Notes under the pieces: model-generated | Database searches by the model: none | Seen by the model: only the letters and a program-made list of their open reading frames with translations | What the model was told of the DNA's origin: nothing | Origin: Torreya grandis | Taxonomy: Eukaryota > Streptophyta > Pinopsida > Cupressales > Taxaceae | DNA length: 64,000 bases | Assembly (NCBI GenBank): GCA_037957365.1 | Contig: JARHVA010001472.1 | Span: 1,850,001-1,914,000 of the forward strand | Reading direction: 5' to 3' | Position numbers and translations under genes: made by a program | Shown here: in pieces, positions 36,116-47,314 of the stretch | How the letters are laid out: every line of letters begins with the position of its first letter | Position numbering within the stretch: position 1 is the stretch's first letter

Positions 36116-39100
36116 TGAATTCCCCCAGCGGCTAAGAAGAATGTTTGACAGATTGGTCGAGGTCGGTTGAGGCTTGGTGGTCAGATTGATGGTGTTGATG
36201 TCGAATAAAGGGGTCAAAGGCGACAAAGGGACCAAAGTCTGGTGTGGAGATCCCGATTTAGGTGATGAGGTTTGAGAAGCATGGGTCGGTGTTGATGATT
36301 TGTCTAAGGGGTGGTCAAGAGGATCCTTGATGAGAAGGGAATCCTTTTTTCGGTATTGATGAATGACATCTTTAAGAGCACAACAACGCTCAGTGTCATG
36401 TCTTGGTGTTTGATGATAATGACAAAATTTAGAGTTATCGAACCAAGATGGTCTTGATCCAAGAGTTGATGAGTGGGGCAGTGTTGAAGGCTTGTTGTTG
36501 ATGTGGTCGTGAAGAAGGGTGTCTTTCTCCAAGCATTGGCGAATGACAACCTTGAGGGCACAACAATGCTCAATGTCATGCCCAAGTATGCGATGATACG
36601 CACAAATTTGAGTGTCATCGAACCAGGGTGGTTTTGGTCTGAGAGATTGATATGGTTTAAGAGGTGGGAGATTGATGCGAGAAGACTGCAACAATTATCG
36701 TAACAGCAAGGCATAAGACCCTACTAATGGGTCTGTGTGTCTTGTTGCAGTGGGGGTTGATGACTTTGGTTTGAGAGGCATTGGTCGATGGATTGGAGGA
36801 GATATATGTTTGATGGGTTGAGAGAGTAATGGAGGTGACTTACCTCTATGAAGTATGGGAGTAGAAAGCACTCCTATTAAAGTGGACAGGTGTGGGCCTA
36901 AAATTAAAGGTAATGATGAAGGTGGGGGAGGAGTCCTCTGGTGTAGTTTAGTGGCCTTCTTTGGTATGGGTTGAGGACCACCATTGTGCAAGGCGAGGTT
37001 AGATACGAGTTTGGGTTCAGATGTGGATGGAGGTGAGTGAGATGTAGCAATCTCTGGCAAAAGGCAAGAGGAAATCGAGACTGGGTCTTCCTAGATCGAA
37101 ATGGGTGGAGAGACTGCGTCTTCTCTTGGTGGAGAAGAAATAGGAGAGTGCGGCTCCTCAAGAGGGAAGAGGGCAGGGATGATGGTGCCTTCTATTTGTG
37201 GTTGAGGAGTAGGTAAGGTAGGGTCCTCCATTGGTAGGAGGAAATATGAAGGTGGGCTTAATGGTATAGGTGTGGTCAAGGCATCCTCCAATATAAGAGA
37301 GGTCGATGGAGGACTAATAGGAGAAGATGATTCTTCTACCTGTGGAAGAGAAATAGAGGAAGAAGGGTCTTCCACCTGTGAAGGAGGTTGGTTAGGGACA
37401 AGAGGCGAGACCGTGTTGATCGTGTTGACCGTGTGTATGTCATGCTCGTGGGAGCTATCGACCATGGTCTGGACATAGTTTTGGGTAAGCGGATGATTAG
37501 AAAAGGGTTGCTTGAAGATATCAATGTGTTGGTTGGGTGGGGCGTTCGGGTTGTCCAAGACGAGATCACCCCTGTCTATCATGTCTTGGACTATGTTTTT
37601 GAAGGTTCGGCAATTATCGATGTCATGGCCGTGGACGCGATGAAAGTGACAGAAGTTGGCCTCCCTATACCATGTAGGGAGTGCTTTTGAAGGGTCAAAT
37701 TGAGGTGGAGTGTATGAACGCTGGATGTACCATTGTTGGAATTGTTTGGTGATGCTTAGAGATGTAGAAGGTTAAGAGTGATTAGTTGTTGTCGAGGATG
37801 GTGATCTAATGACCACAGTGTTGGCCACTCCTTTGGACTTGGAGTTGGCAAAAGAAGAAGGTCTGAAAGAAGAATAGTCATTGGCTTTTGTGTTGGTATT
37901 ACGCAATTTGACCTTATCTTCTTCAATGGCATGGAGTTCAAGCTTTCGGGCCATGGTGAAAGCTTCATCGAAAGTGCAGAATGTTTGAATTCACAAGGTG
38001 GAAGAGATATGCCTGGCACATGCTCGAGAAAAGAGCTCGATGAGCTCAAGTTGAGGCAAGGAGAAGGAGAGCTGGTTAATCAAGCCTCTCCAACGGGTGA
38101 CAAAATCAACTATAGATTCGTCATCAAATTGCCTGATGGAGTAGAGGTCTGTGATTGAGACTTGTTTGGTGATATTGATAGAAAAATGGTCGAGAAATAA
38201 CTGTGCAAGTTGAATGAATGAAAAGATAGAATGTCTGGTAAGAGAGCTATACCAGTCAAGGGCGGGGCCAGAAAGCGACATGGGGAACGTGCATAGAAGT
38301 AACGCATCATCGTGGGCTATGAGATAGCAGGCATGTCTGAATGCCCATAGATGTTGTTGTGGGTCTTCCTTACTCTGGAAGCGAGTAAATTTAGGAAGCT
38401 CCCACTGGTTGGGGTATGGTCAGATCAAGACAGAAGGATGGATGGGTTCATTGCAAATTTGCTCATATGAGAGGGCATTGCATGAACCATAAATAGAGGT
38501 CTCAAGACTAGACATTTTATCCATCAGCATCTTGATTAGATCTGCTGATAGATTGGCGGATGGGGTGCCCCCTAGGTTGTAGGGCACTTGGAAGATGCTA
38601 GAGGGGGCATATGACATAGTTGGTTGCGCTTGTAGGGGTGCAACATATTGATAACTAGTCGTTGGGACAGAAGTGGAGGCCAAGGTTGGTTGGGTCATGA
38701 AGGTAGAAGGCATAAGTTGACTAGATACCACCAAAGGTGGTTGCATGACGGCATTGGCAAAAGGGGAGGTAGACACTCCTGCATTTATGGGTGCAAGAGT
38801 GTGTGGGGTTGAGATAATCAAGTTCTGGTATGATGTAGAACTTGGTTGAATTGCGTGTGGTTGAGGGGGTAATGGAACCCTGATGGAGGTCGGTCTAAAA
38901 ATAGATGGGGAGACCAAACTTTGCGTATTGGCCATGGTCGAGTTAATGGTTGAGGCAATAGGCTGGATAATGGACGGTGTTAGTGTCATCGCCGCTTCAC
39001 CCAAAAAGTCTCGCGTTGGGTTTCTTGCGAGACAGTTTTAGAGGGCTGTGACATTGAGGTCCAAGAATCTTTCAAAATCCTAGTCCCCTTCAGGGATAAT

Positions 39101-39250
39101 GGGGGTCTGAGTCAGGGTCGGTCGAGCAGGAGTTCTTTCGATCTTTGAGTGGAACTCCATTATAGGATTGGTTATGGACGGGGAAGGCGGAAGCGCTTGA
39201 TGTCTCACGTGGTTAAGAAGAGCCTTGGTTTGACTGTGTGTCAAAACCAT
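36116..39250 (-). pseudogene. gag: TE2 gag pseudogene
   Basis: Start ATG at 39250-39248 matches TE1 ATG 388. The capsid-like core (DWYSSL, LLNQLSF-like and RAxxxHISSTL segments) is at about 38280-37990. Three Zn-knuckle-like modules follow at about 37660-37612, 36625-36565 and 36440-36386, each with C-x2-H and GHD or RHD plus C. The frame is interrupted by stops, with the longest open parts at 39004-38420, 37582-37091 and 36694-36005. After the third knuckle the sequence runs into the GGTCGA repeat array, and protease is absent. Confidence 0.9.
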
Positions 39251-40327
39251 TCAAGGCAAGAAGAGGGTCAATTTCTAGAAACTATGTTTTTTCAGTTTCA
39301 GAAACTCAAAATGTGGTTTTGGCAGAAAAAGGGGTCGGGTTTTAGGCTGCTGTTTTGAAAAAAGGGACTGTGACAGTGACTGACGTCGGTTGAAAAACCA
39401 ATGTCGGTGAGAATAGATGGCCGACGTCAGTCAGATAACCGATGCCGGCGAGGGAAGGTTGCCGACGTCGGTGATAAAGTCGATGCCGGTGACTGTGGTT
39501 TCCAGAAACTTAGAAAATTTGAAGATTCTTGGAAAAAAGAAAGAAGAACGTCTTCACTAGCTCAAAAAACCAGATAGGAACAGAAAAATAGAGAGAGACA
39601 CGCAGACCCTAAGCGTTAAATCCTAAGAATCAACTTTTAGAATCATGTTGGCTTATGCCTTAAAGTGATGTTTGGGAGGTTGGCTGTTAGAATGGGTCCT
39701 AGAAGAGGTAGCCTATGGATGGTTTCAGGTTTGTTTAGGCGCTCAAGAGTCTGGGTTAGGTTTCGTACATGGCCTGGTGCTAAGGAGCAAGCTACCCTCA
39801 CTTCACGAGTCCAATGATAAGCTGGTCCTGCTTAGCCAAAATATACTTTCCCTAGAGATTATTCTCTGCCAGAGAACAGAGTGGGCTTTCCCCTTGGTGG
39901 TGAAATCCAAGTGGGATTGTCGAGATGGGTAAGGTATCCGCTGGGTGATGAAATCCCAGTCGGGCCTTGTCTCAGGTGAGTTTAGATGTTTAATTTGGTG
40001 CAAGTGGTTTGGTTGTGTAACATAAAGTGGACTACGATTAATTCATGATGTGGTTATTAATTACTAGGTGTGGACTAAGAAATGCAAGCAAGCAGAAATG
40101 AAATGCAATGTGTTTTAAGCCCAAGTCGAAATGTTAGTTCGTATGAAGACAAATGGAGAAAGGGTTGAAGAGTATGACTTTTGACTAGTTTGAAATGCAA
40201 GAAAAGAAAGAAAAGTTCTTTTTAATCCCACTAATGGTGTCATTTAGAAGAGAAGAAAGAGGTGAAAAGGGAGAAACCTAATGCACCTATATGAACAAAA
40301 AGAAAAGGAACCCAAGGAAGACCCTAG
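39251..40327 (-). other. TE2 5' leader
   Basis: Untranslated sequence between primer site and gag. It contains GACGTC-type motifs at about 39375-39495. The TE5 leader at 49.0-49.4 and 57.5-57.7 kb is homologous, including the segment where TE4 inserted. No gene. Confidence 0.75.
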
Positions 40328-40346
40328 GGTCCCATCGGGCGTGCCA
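40328..40346 (-). other. TE2 primer-binding site (tRNA-Arg)
   Basis: Minus-strand TGGCACGCCCGATGGGACC, three bases after the LTR end. It complements the 3' end of a plant tRNA-Arg (…GGGCGTGCCA). Use of tRNA-Arg is known for Ogre-type Tat elements. Confidence 0.85.
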
Positions 40347-40349
40347 GAA

Positions 40350-41771
40350 TGTTTCTATATGATTTTCGCTTTCTACATTCAAAGAGAGAATTGAGAAACT
40401 AAGAAAAATGGTCTAAGGCTTGTATGTACCTAGATGAAGTCGTGCACACCGTTATCCAGACGTCGTGAGAACTCCTCTTTGGTTGTGGAGGATGACACCT
40501 GCAAAAGAAAGAGACTAAGACAAGGAAGGCGTTAGATGAGGAGATGGTGGGTTGCCAAGCAAAAGCTTTATCCCAGAAGCAAAAGCTTGAGGGATGTCAA
40601 CCCACTGATTGATAAAAATAATGTCTGATAAAAGGCAGAATGATAAAAGACTAAAATGATTGAAGACTGAAAAGGAAATGGAAGCAAATGCTTATCTGAA
40701 TGTTGTTGTCGGCCTGGTCATAGTCGCCGGCGTCGGTGGTCTTACCGGCGTCGGTTAGTCAAGGTCTGCCAACGCTGGTTAGTCTGTCGACGTCGGTGGG
40801 GGCAGTGGTCTCTGTGGCCGGCGTCGAAAGGGGCAGTAGTCTGTGGATGAGGTCTAGACGAGTTTTTGGTGTGTGGACGGGTCTGAGAAAGGCTATAGGT
40901 CTGGTTGAATGGTCTGGGGGTCTGGGTTTGAGGGTTTGGTTGAATGCTCTGTACAGGGTCTTTGCAGGTAGAAAGAATGGTCTGAAAGAGGGACCAAATA
41001 GAAGACAGAGGCAATAGGGAGATAGGGAGATAAGGATTCGGGTCTGATCTATAGCATGGCTTAGAAACAATAAACAGAAAGCTGATTATAGAGACATTCT
41101 AAGCTATTGAAAATGACATAATAGAAGAGTACTTACCTCTTGCCTGCTGAAGAACAAATGTAAGAGCCCAGGTTGCTGATGTACCTGTTGTTGATGCAAA
41201 AGATTGTTGCAAGGTGAGGCTCCTGATACCTATTGTGCTTGCTGGTGTAGAAGCCTGCTGTGTGTACCTGAGAGAGAGAGTGAGAGGTCTGGTGGAAAGA
41301 TTGGCCGATTGATTGATTAGAGTGTAAGATTCTAGAGTCGGATGAAGAGCAGGGGCGAAGGGAGGATAATGGACGCAGAAAATCGTTATGAAGGAAACTG
41401 ATGCCGACAATACCACCGACGTCGGTCGACTGTTGACTGACGTCGGTGGCTAGAAGGCAGGAAAAAGGCTAAAAATAGCCTTTCGTCTGTTTTCCCAACT
41501 ATCGGGTTCAAGTGGCGGGGTAAGAAACGGTCGAGAGGGGTTAAATGGGTGTGAGGATGAGAAATAGGTCATAAATGGGTCATGGGGGGATGAAGGGAAT
41601 CCAAAGAAGGGCATCCTAGGGTGGTGAGGTGGCAAGGGAGAGAGAATTATTAACTTAAAATAAGATAGTTATTTCAAATTAACAAGACATGGGTTAGGAG
41701 TGGTTAAGTGGACCAAAGGGGACTAAGGGGGGAGAAAGGACCAAGGGGTAGACACGATTTCGGTGTCTACA
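40350..41771 (-). repeat. TE2 5' LTR (right), 1422 bp
   Basis: Edges TGTTTCTATA and GGTGTCTACA in plus reading. Carries the hairpin at 40547-40605 and GACGTCGG-type motifs at about 40725-40830 and 41400-41450. It keeps more CpG sites than the left copy. Confidence 0.95.
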
Positions 41772-41857
41772 TAGTCATCCAAATGTGTAGGTTTACCACA
41801 TCAGAAGGGGACTGATCTCTCCTCTCATCAAGGGGAGGTTCCCTATAGATAGGCTAC

Positions 41858-41894
<37 letters not shown>

Positions 41895-44478
41895 AAAAAT
41901 AATACTCAAGGGTAGGACAAACCATCCATCTCTCTTTCTTCAGAGATGATGTGTGCGGATCAAAGGAGAAACTCAAGGAAATTGAAAGAAAGCACTCCTC
42001 TTCTTTTAGAAGTACTATTCAGCAAGCCACAAGAATACTCCAGGTAGTAACAACAAAATGTAACAAAAGATGTAATAACTAGCAAATCAAAATGCAGCAC
42101 AAAGTCTATGCCTAAATTGCTCAAGAGTAAGATACGAAGGACAATGAGGGCACAAAGTCCTCCCAAGGTCCTTTACACATAAATGAAAATAAAACACACT
42201 AAAGGCAATTATGGAGGCACAAAGTCTCTTCATAGTTGACTCTTCAGGATGCCTTCTTGACTGTTGTCACCAATTCTACTTGTTGAATTAAAGGAACACA
42301 AGATATATTAAGGAAAAAGACATAAGAACAATTTCCTCAACAACAAAGATATTACAGCACAAAGTCTGAAAAACCACTTGCTTTCTTATTCCAATAACAA
42401 AATATGATAAACAAACTGAGATCAAAGTCTTAGAAGTGTATTTATATTTGGGCAAAGTTTCGTTCTGATTGTCAAAAAAAGATCTATTCACAATAGAAGA
42501 GAGTCCCTTATATAGCCTCTTCAAGAAGGACTTAGGAATAGTAACACATCATGTTGTGTTGGAATCTGTTAAGAAGACAGGCTGGAACTTAGGGGCGTTT
42601 ACCCATTTGATTTTACCAATGCAAAGAAACAAGTCATGCTATTGAAAGTTTGCAACTTTCAATGTCCACCTGGCGATCTGATCCTACCTTCATCGTTCCT
42701 CCTTTTCTGATTAATTGAATCGAGTCTTGGATTCAATTTGTTGTTCTGTTCATTCCTCGCTTTTTGCTGGTCTTGGCCTTGAAGTCTGTGAATGCATTTG
42801 GGTCTATAGGTTCAAAGGATCAACGACTATTTTATGTTTAAAATTGACGTTTGCGTGCCCATCATTATGTTTTCAATGGCTAGTTCACTGTGTTAAATTT
42901 GACGTCTTTGAGCACTTCACCCCTTGGTCCTTCTTCGACTTTCTTGTTTGGCACTTTTCTAGAAAGAAACAACCCTTTTGGGCCTTAAGAAATGACCCAC
43001 TTTGGGTCAAAAAGAGCCCCCCGCAAGGGTATCTACCCTTCGAGCGGTCTTCAGATGGCCTTCAGGCTTCTTTAGAGTCTCTCGCGGCTTTTTCTTTAGT
43101 GGACTATTGATCGGGCTTTCTTGCAGACAATTCCCACGAGTATTTTCCCAGGGCTTTCTCCACGAGCAAATTCTCGCGGACAAAAAGTTTGGGGATAAAT
43201 TCCCGCAGACAAAAAGTCTATGGAAATTTCCCGCGAACAAAAGTCCGTGGAATGTTCAATCACTTTGCCTTTGTTTCTTTGTAAATTTCTTCGGGCTTTC
43301 TGCCCACAGCCGCTTTCCTGAATTCCTTCAAACTTTTTGTCTAAAGGAATTGCTTCTTGCCTTAGCCTTGCTTGAATTCCTTAAACAAAATTTGAAAGAA
43401 TTACCTTTGCGGCCTTCTTTGAAAATGACCCTTCCGAAGGGTACTTTTGTTGACCAAGTGCCCTCCGCAAGGGCACTTTGTCCTTCGGGAAGCTCTTTGA
43501 ACTTTTACATTGGATTGCTCCTTTGAACCAAGTTGTTGAACCACTCTGTTGAACCAAGGCATTGAACCGCTTGGTTGAACCAAAGGTTAAACCAAGCCGA
43601 TGAACCAAGCTTTAAACCAAAATGGTTCAAGCTGATGGTTCAAGTCGATGATTCAATTTAATGAACCAAGTCAATGAACCGCTCCATTGAACCACAAGAT
43701 GTTGAACCAAGGCTTTAAACCAAAATGGTTCAAGTCGATGGTTCATTTGATTGAACTGAAGCGATGAACTAACCATTGAACCAAAAGATGTTGAACCAAC
43801 TGTTGAACCAAGTTTTGGTTCAACGGTTCAAACAAAGCCTTGAACCGACTGACGAACTATTTGATTGAACCAAAGGATGAACCAAAACATTGAAACAAAG
43901 TGGACGAATCAATTGAACCGAAAGCATTGAACTAATTGAACCTTGAATTCTTTGAACCTTTGAACCAAAGTGGTTCAACGGTTCAATAGTTCAAGCCTCT
44001 TTTGCTTGAATGCTTGCCAATAGACGTTTTTGATTGAACCAAGGCACTAAACCAATCCTGAAAATGACCAAGTGTTAGAAATTGATTCTTTTGGTTGAAC
44101 CCGCCTGCAGAAGCCTTTGAACCTATAGAAATGAACCTGCCTGTAGAGTTCATTGAAACCAAGTCCGTAGTTTTCTCTAACCTTGAAAGAGTTCGTATAT
44201 TTCAACCTGTAAAGCCCATTGAACTTGGCCTGCAGAGTCCGTAGATTTTTCTCTTCCTGCAGAGTCCATAGATTTAAGCCTGCAGAGTCCGTAGATTTAA
44301 GCGTGCAGAGTCCATAGATTTAAGCATGTAGAGTATGTAGATTTTTGAGAAGCTTAAAAAATGAGGAATTTTATTGCCCAAGACAAATTTTGAAAAGGAA
44401 AGAGACAATTTTGGTCTGTAAGACCAAAATAGTTCAAATGTTATCCCAAAAATGAGTGATATTTTTTGGGGGACAACA
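41772..44478 (-). repeat. TE3 5' LTR (right), main part
   Basis: Begins with the second TAGTC and continues the LTR to GGACAACA at 44478. A (TA)n(GA)n stretch at about 41858-41896, read on the minus strand, gives a TATA-like start about 100 bases before the TE2 insertion. Hairpins at about 43130-43260, the TTGAACC array at 43525-44130, and the minisatellite at about 44235-44345 match the left LTR. Confidence 0.93.
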
Positions 44479-44483
44479 CTATC
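44479..44483. other. TE3 target-site duplication, right copy
   Basis: CTATC, identical to 25776-25780. Confidence 0.93.
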
Positions 44484-45200
44484 ATGGATGGAGAATAATT
44501 TCAAGTATTTCCTAAAGAGGCTACAGCCCTAGAAAACTCTCTTAAGACCAATGTGCAAGATGTTGTTTTTGAATATGACCTAATACCTCAGCCTAATCTT
44601 GAATCACCATCAGATGCATTAGAGATTGAAGAACACCAACTTGATGACATCATACATCTAGAAGAGAATATTTAAGAGGTAGTGGTTCTAAATGATAAAG
44701 AGGATAAGGATGATTGGCAACTATAAATGGAGTTCAATTAAGAGCTTGAAGAGTTTTGCCAAGTTGAGAATCAAGTACATGGCAAGGTGAAGAAGGAAGC
44801 TTCCATGGAGGACAATTACCAAGACTGAGAAGAATATGCAAATCTCCTTAATGAGCTAGAAGAACTGGAAACTAAGAGGAAGCTCAATCTTATTGAGAGC
44901 ACTATGGAAGTCAAAAAGGTATGCCTTGTTGAATTACTATTTGAGGTTGTAATTGAGGATCCATATGAGAAGGTTGAGGTTGTTAGGATGCAAGAGGAAT
45001 AATTTTACATTTCAAACCAATTTGAATGTGGTCCACATGAGATAAGAGCATTTGAGGTGCCAAGAAGTAGGTATTATCTATCAAGTGTTCAATACAAAGA
45101 ACATCATGCTTGGCATCATGATTCATCTCATGAAGAAGGAGATGCAAAAAAATGTCCTTTTAATACTAGAAAGGGAGGTATGCTTAGTTCATAGTTGTGC
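44484..45200 (+). pseudogene. TE6 internal ORF of unknown function, C-terminal part
   Basis: This continues the frame cut by TE3. The translation is strongly acidic, with runs such as LNELEELETKRKLNLIEST and a DDWQL segment, and has several stops. A His-rich end (HHAWHHDSSHEEGD) at about 45106-45145 precedes the last stop. I do not recognise a known domain. Together with 23965-25780 it would encode roughly 800 residues, in a place where gag is expected. Confidence 0.45.
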
Positions 45201-45509
45201 ATAGTATTTTTCTCTCTAATTCCCATAAGTTCTTTGAGCACATGCGTGTATGTGTCTTGTTAGTGTGTTTACTTTGCTTGTGTGTGTCCTTCATTTTGTA
45301 TGGTTGAGGTAATTAGTGGTCTTATCTTGATCAAAGCATGGTTGTCAAGTGGTCAAAGGTTTTATTGCTTGTATCAAACTTCATATGACTCCCTAAGCCC
45401 AATAGATTGATAAGGCTACTGGTCTAGTTAGTATAGCAGGGATACTACCCCTATGAGTCACCAATTTGTTGACTAAATTTGACTTTTAGGTCAAATTGGG
45501 GCACCTATA
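45201..45509 (+). other. TE6 3' untranslated part and polypurine-like end
   Basis: TG-rich non-coding sequence ending with AAATTGGGGCACCTATA immediately before the right LTR, the likely plus-strand primer site. Nothing else is seen. Confidence 0.55.
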
Positions 45510-47311
45510 TGTAAAAAATTGAATTTTAGGTGTTTTATAGGTCTAATATTATGTCACAAGGTGTTTCATAGGTTAATCAATGTCATTTAATGTTATATTA
45601 GCCTTGGTCCTTAATCAATTTAGTCCCTTTAGTCATTTTGAGGTCAAAAAAGGGGCATTTAATGAGTTGTATAGATTTATTAGGAAGTGTGAAGGTTTTA
45701 AAATATGATTTCACATCCCATGTGTTCCAAGAGGTCTTAATCAATTGACATAACTGAAAGGTGGCAGGTTCTTCAAAAGAAATGATAGTTTTCTTGAGAA
45801 AAAAGGAGAGTTTGACACTTGTACAGCTCATGGGCAAGTGTGCCACATGGGAAAAGGTTTTAATGACTCTTCAACTTATTTAGATCCATCTCAATGCTTG
45901 ACACACTCTAGAAGTGCCATTTTTGTCCCAAAACCATTCTGCTCCTTTTTCACCCTTCTTGGCAAACAAAACAAGTCTTCAGGTTTGTACTTGGTATGAA
46001 TAGTAGGGGAGATTTCAAACCAAACACCTTGGGGAGGTGAAATTAAATTTAGAGACCTTAATTTCCATATAAATATTTTGAATAATGATGGCATGTTCTT
46101 CATGAACCATCCTCTTGACGTTGACAGTGTTTTTCTACTTGCTAATCTATGTACCCTATAGGTTTTACTCCATTTTTGGCAACTTCGTATGAAATGAACT
46201 AATTGGTTTTTACTCCATTTTTGGCAACTTTGTATGAAATGAACTAATTGGTTGATATTGAATCCAAGGGATTTGGGATCTCTTCTAAGATTCTTCTCAT
46301 TCTTAGTTTCATGTTTCAAAGTGTTTATATAGGTCAAGTACATTAAGGTTGTAAGAGAAGCATCATTCTATGTGGTTGGAAAGTTTATACTATTTTCAAT
46401 ACCTTCATGTTTTGGTAATAATTTTAGAATGTGGATTTTGGTTCATCATCACATTTTAAAATTCCTCTCAATACTCTCACCTTTCACTCTTATCCTTCAA
46501 AGTAACATTCCATTAATGCCAACCATACACCACACATACTCACAGTCTACCTGCTATGGCTAAATGTGCACCTACAGGGGCTCTCATGGAGAGTTCAACA
46601 TTGAAAATGAAGTGTGAATACTTGTTTTACTCTTGGAATAACCTTGAGGTTTTATGTTAGCATCATAAGATGAGATCTTTTGGCATGAAAGGCAACTTCC
46701 TTAAATACATGGTTCCAAATCACTGCCTACATATATGAGAATATACCTACAGGCATCATCATAGGATCAATTAGGTTGAAAAGTAAGTTTTGGATCTGAA
46801 CAAGACCTTTACAATGTAGAGGGTCTAGTTTCATCCTTAAGAGAAGTTTTAAACTCACTTGAGAATCAATATAATGCTCACTATCTATAATTGTACTTTG
46901 CTGCCTACACAGCAATATACACACCTTTAGGTGACATCAACAGAGATATGAGGGTCTTTGAATAGAGAGGATTGGAAAGGTTTGAACCTTCTTGAGGTCA
47001 TGGAATGGTTGGAACATCATGGTAGAGTTATTTGAATTGATAAGTTGATAAACAAGTTGAGAATCACTTCCAAAAAATAAGATGATTATTTCATGGCTTT
47101 TATCTCTAAAATTGAAAAGCAAAGTTCTCCAAGGTTTTCTTGACATCTTGTTACAATGTTGTCAATGACTTTTTTGCCTCCTATTATGTTTGTTTTAAAA
47201 CCCCTACATAGGACAAGCACCTTGCAAAATTTGAAGGGCAAAGAACTAATGGAGGATGGTAATTTTGAGGCCTAAAATTGCCTATAAAACATTGAATTTA
47301 GTCATTATCAT
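45510..47311 (+). repeat. TE6 right (3') LTR, truncated
   Basis: It matches 18827-20580 from the start TGTAAAAAATTG up to TAAAACATTGAATTTAG and stops at 47311. A tandem duplication of about 44 bases at 46161-46249 is missing from the left copy. About 3.3 kb of LTR is absent. Confidence 0.85.
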
Positions 47312-47314
47312 ATA

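Larger units (their letters stand above)
31896..41771 (-). mobile_element. TE2: Tat element with pol deleted, nested in TE3
   Basis: Minus-strand element of 9876 bp with LTRs at both ends, a tRNA-Arg primer site, a gag reading frame and the TE1-like 3' region. Between gag and the 3' region, nearly all of protease, RT, RNase H and integrase is missing and replaced by about 430 bases of GGTCGA-type repeats; only the integrase C-terminal end is left. It is close to TE1 in gag and LTR. It inserted into the 5' LTR of TE3 with a TAGTC duplication and is the last insertion in this stack. Confidence 0.95.
25781..44478 (-). mobile_element. TE3: non-autonomous Tat-like element (gag-PR-aRNH), minus strand
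   Basis: Two long LTRs enclose about 3.3 kb of internal sequence on the minus strand with gag, protease, archaeal RNase H and an integrase tail, but no RT, pol-type RNase H or integrase core. A 5-bp target duplication (CTATC) proves the borders. The right LTR is split by TE2. TE4 has the same internal order, so the missing domains reflect the family design and are not a private deletion. It needs enzymes supplied in trans. Confidence 0.92.
18827..47311 (+). mobile_element. TE6: LARD-like LTR element with giant LTRs, interrupted and truncated
   Basis: Two direct repeats (18827-20590 and 45510-47311) align end to end. The left copy continues to 23915, where a tRNA-Arg-type primer-binding site follows, so the full LTR is about 5.1 kb. 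The internal region is only about 2.9 kb after removing TE3, with no RT or integrase motif. This is the layout of a large retrotransposon derivative. It inserted into TE5 at 18827 and lost the rest of its right LTR in a deletion ending at the copia fragment. Confidence 0.78.

Noticed and set aside
19222..46343. Similar minus-strand frames (19222-19626 and 45891-46343) as a conserved gene
   Set aside because: They lie in the two LTRs of TE6, which explains the similarity. There is no known domain and the frame is altered by the tandem duplication.
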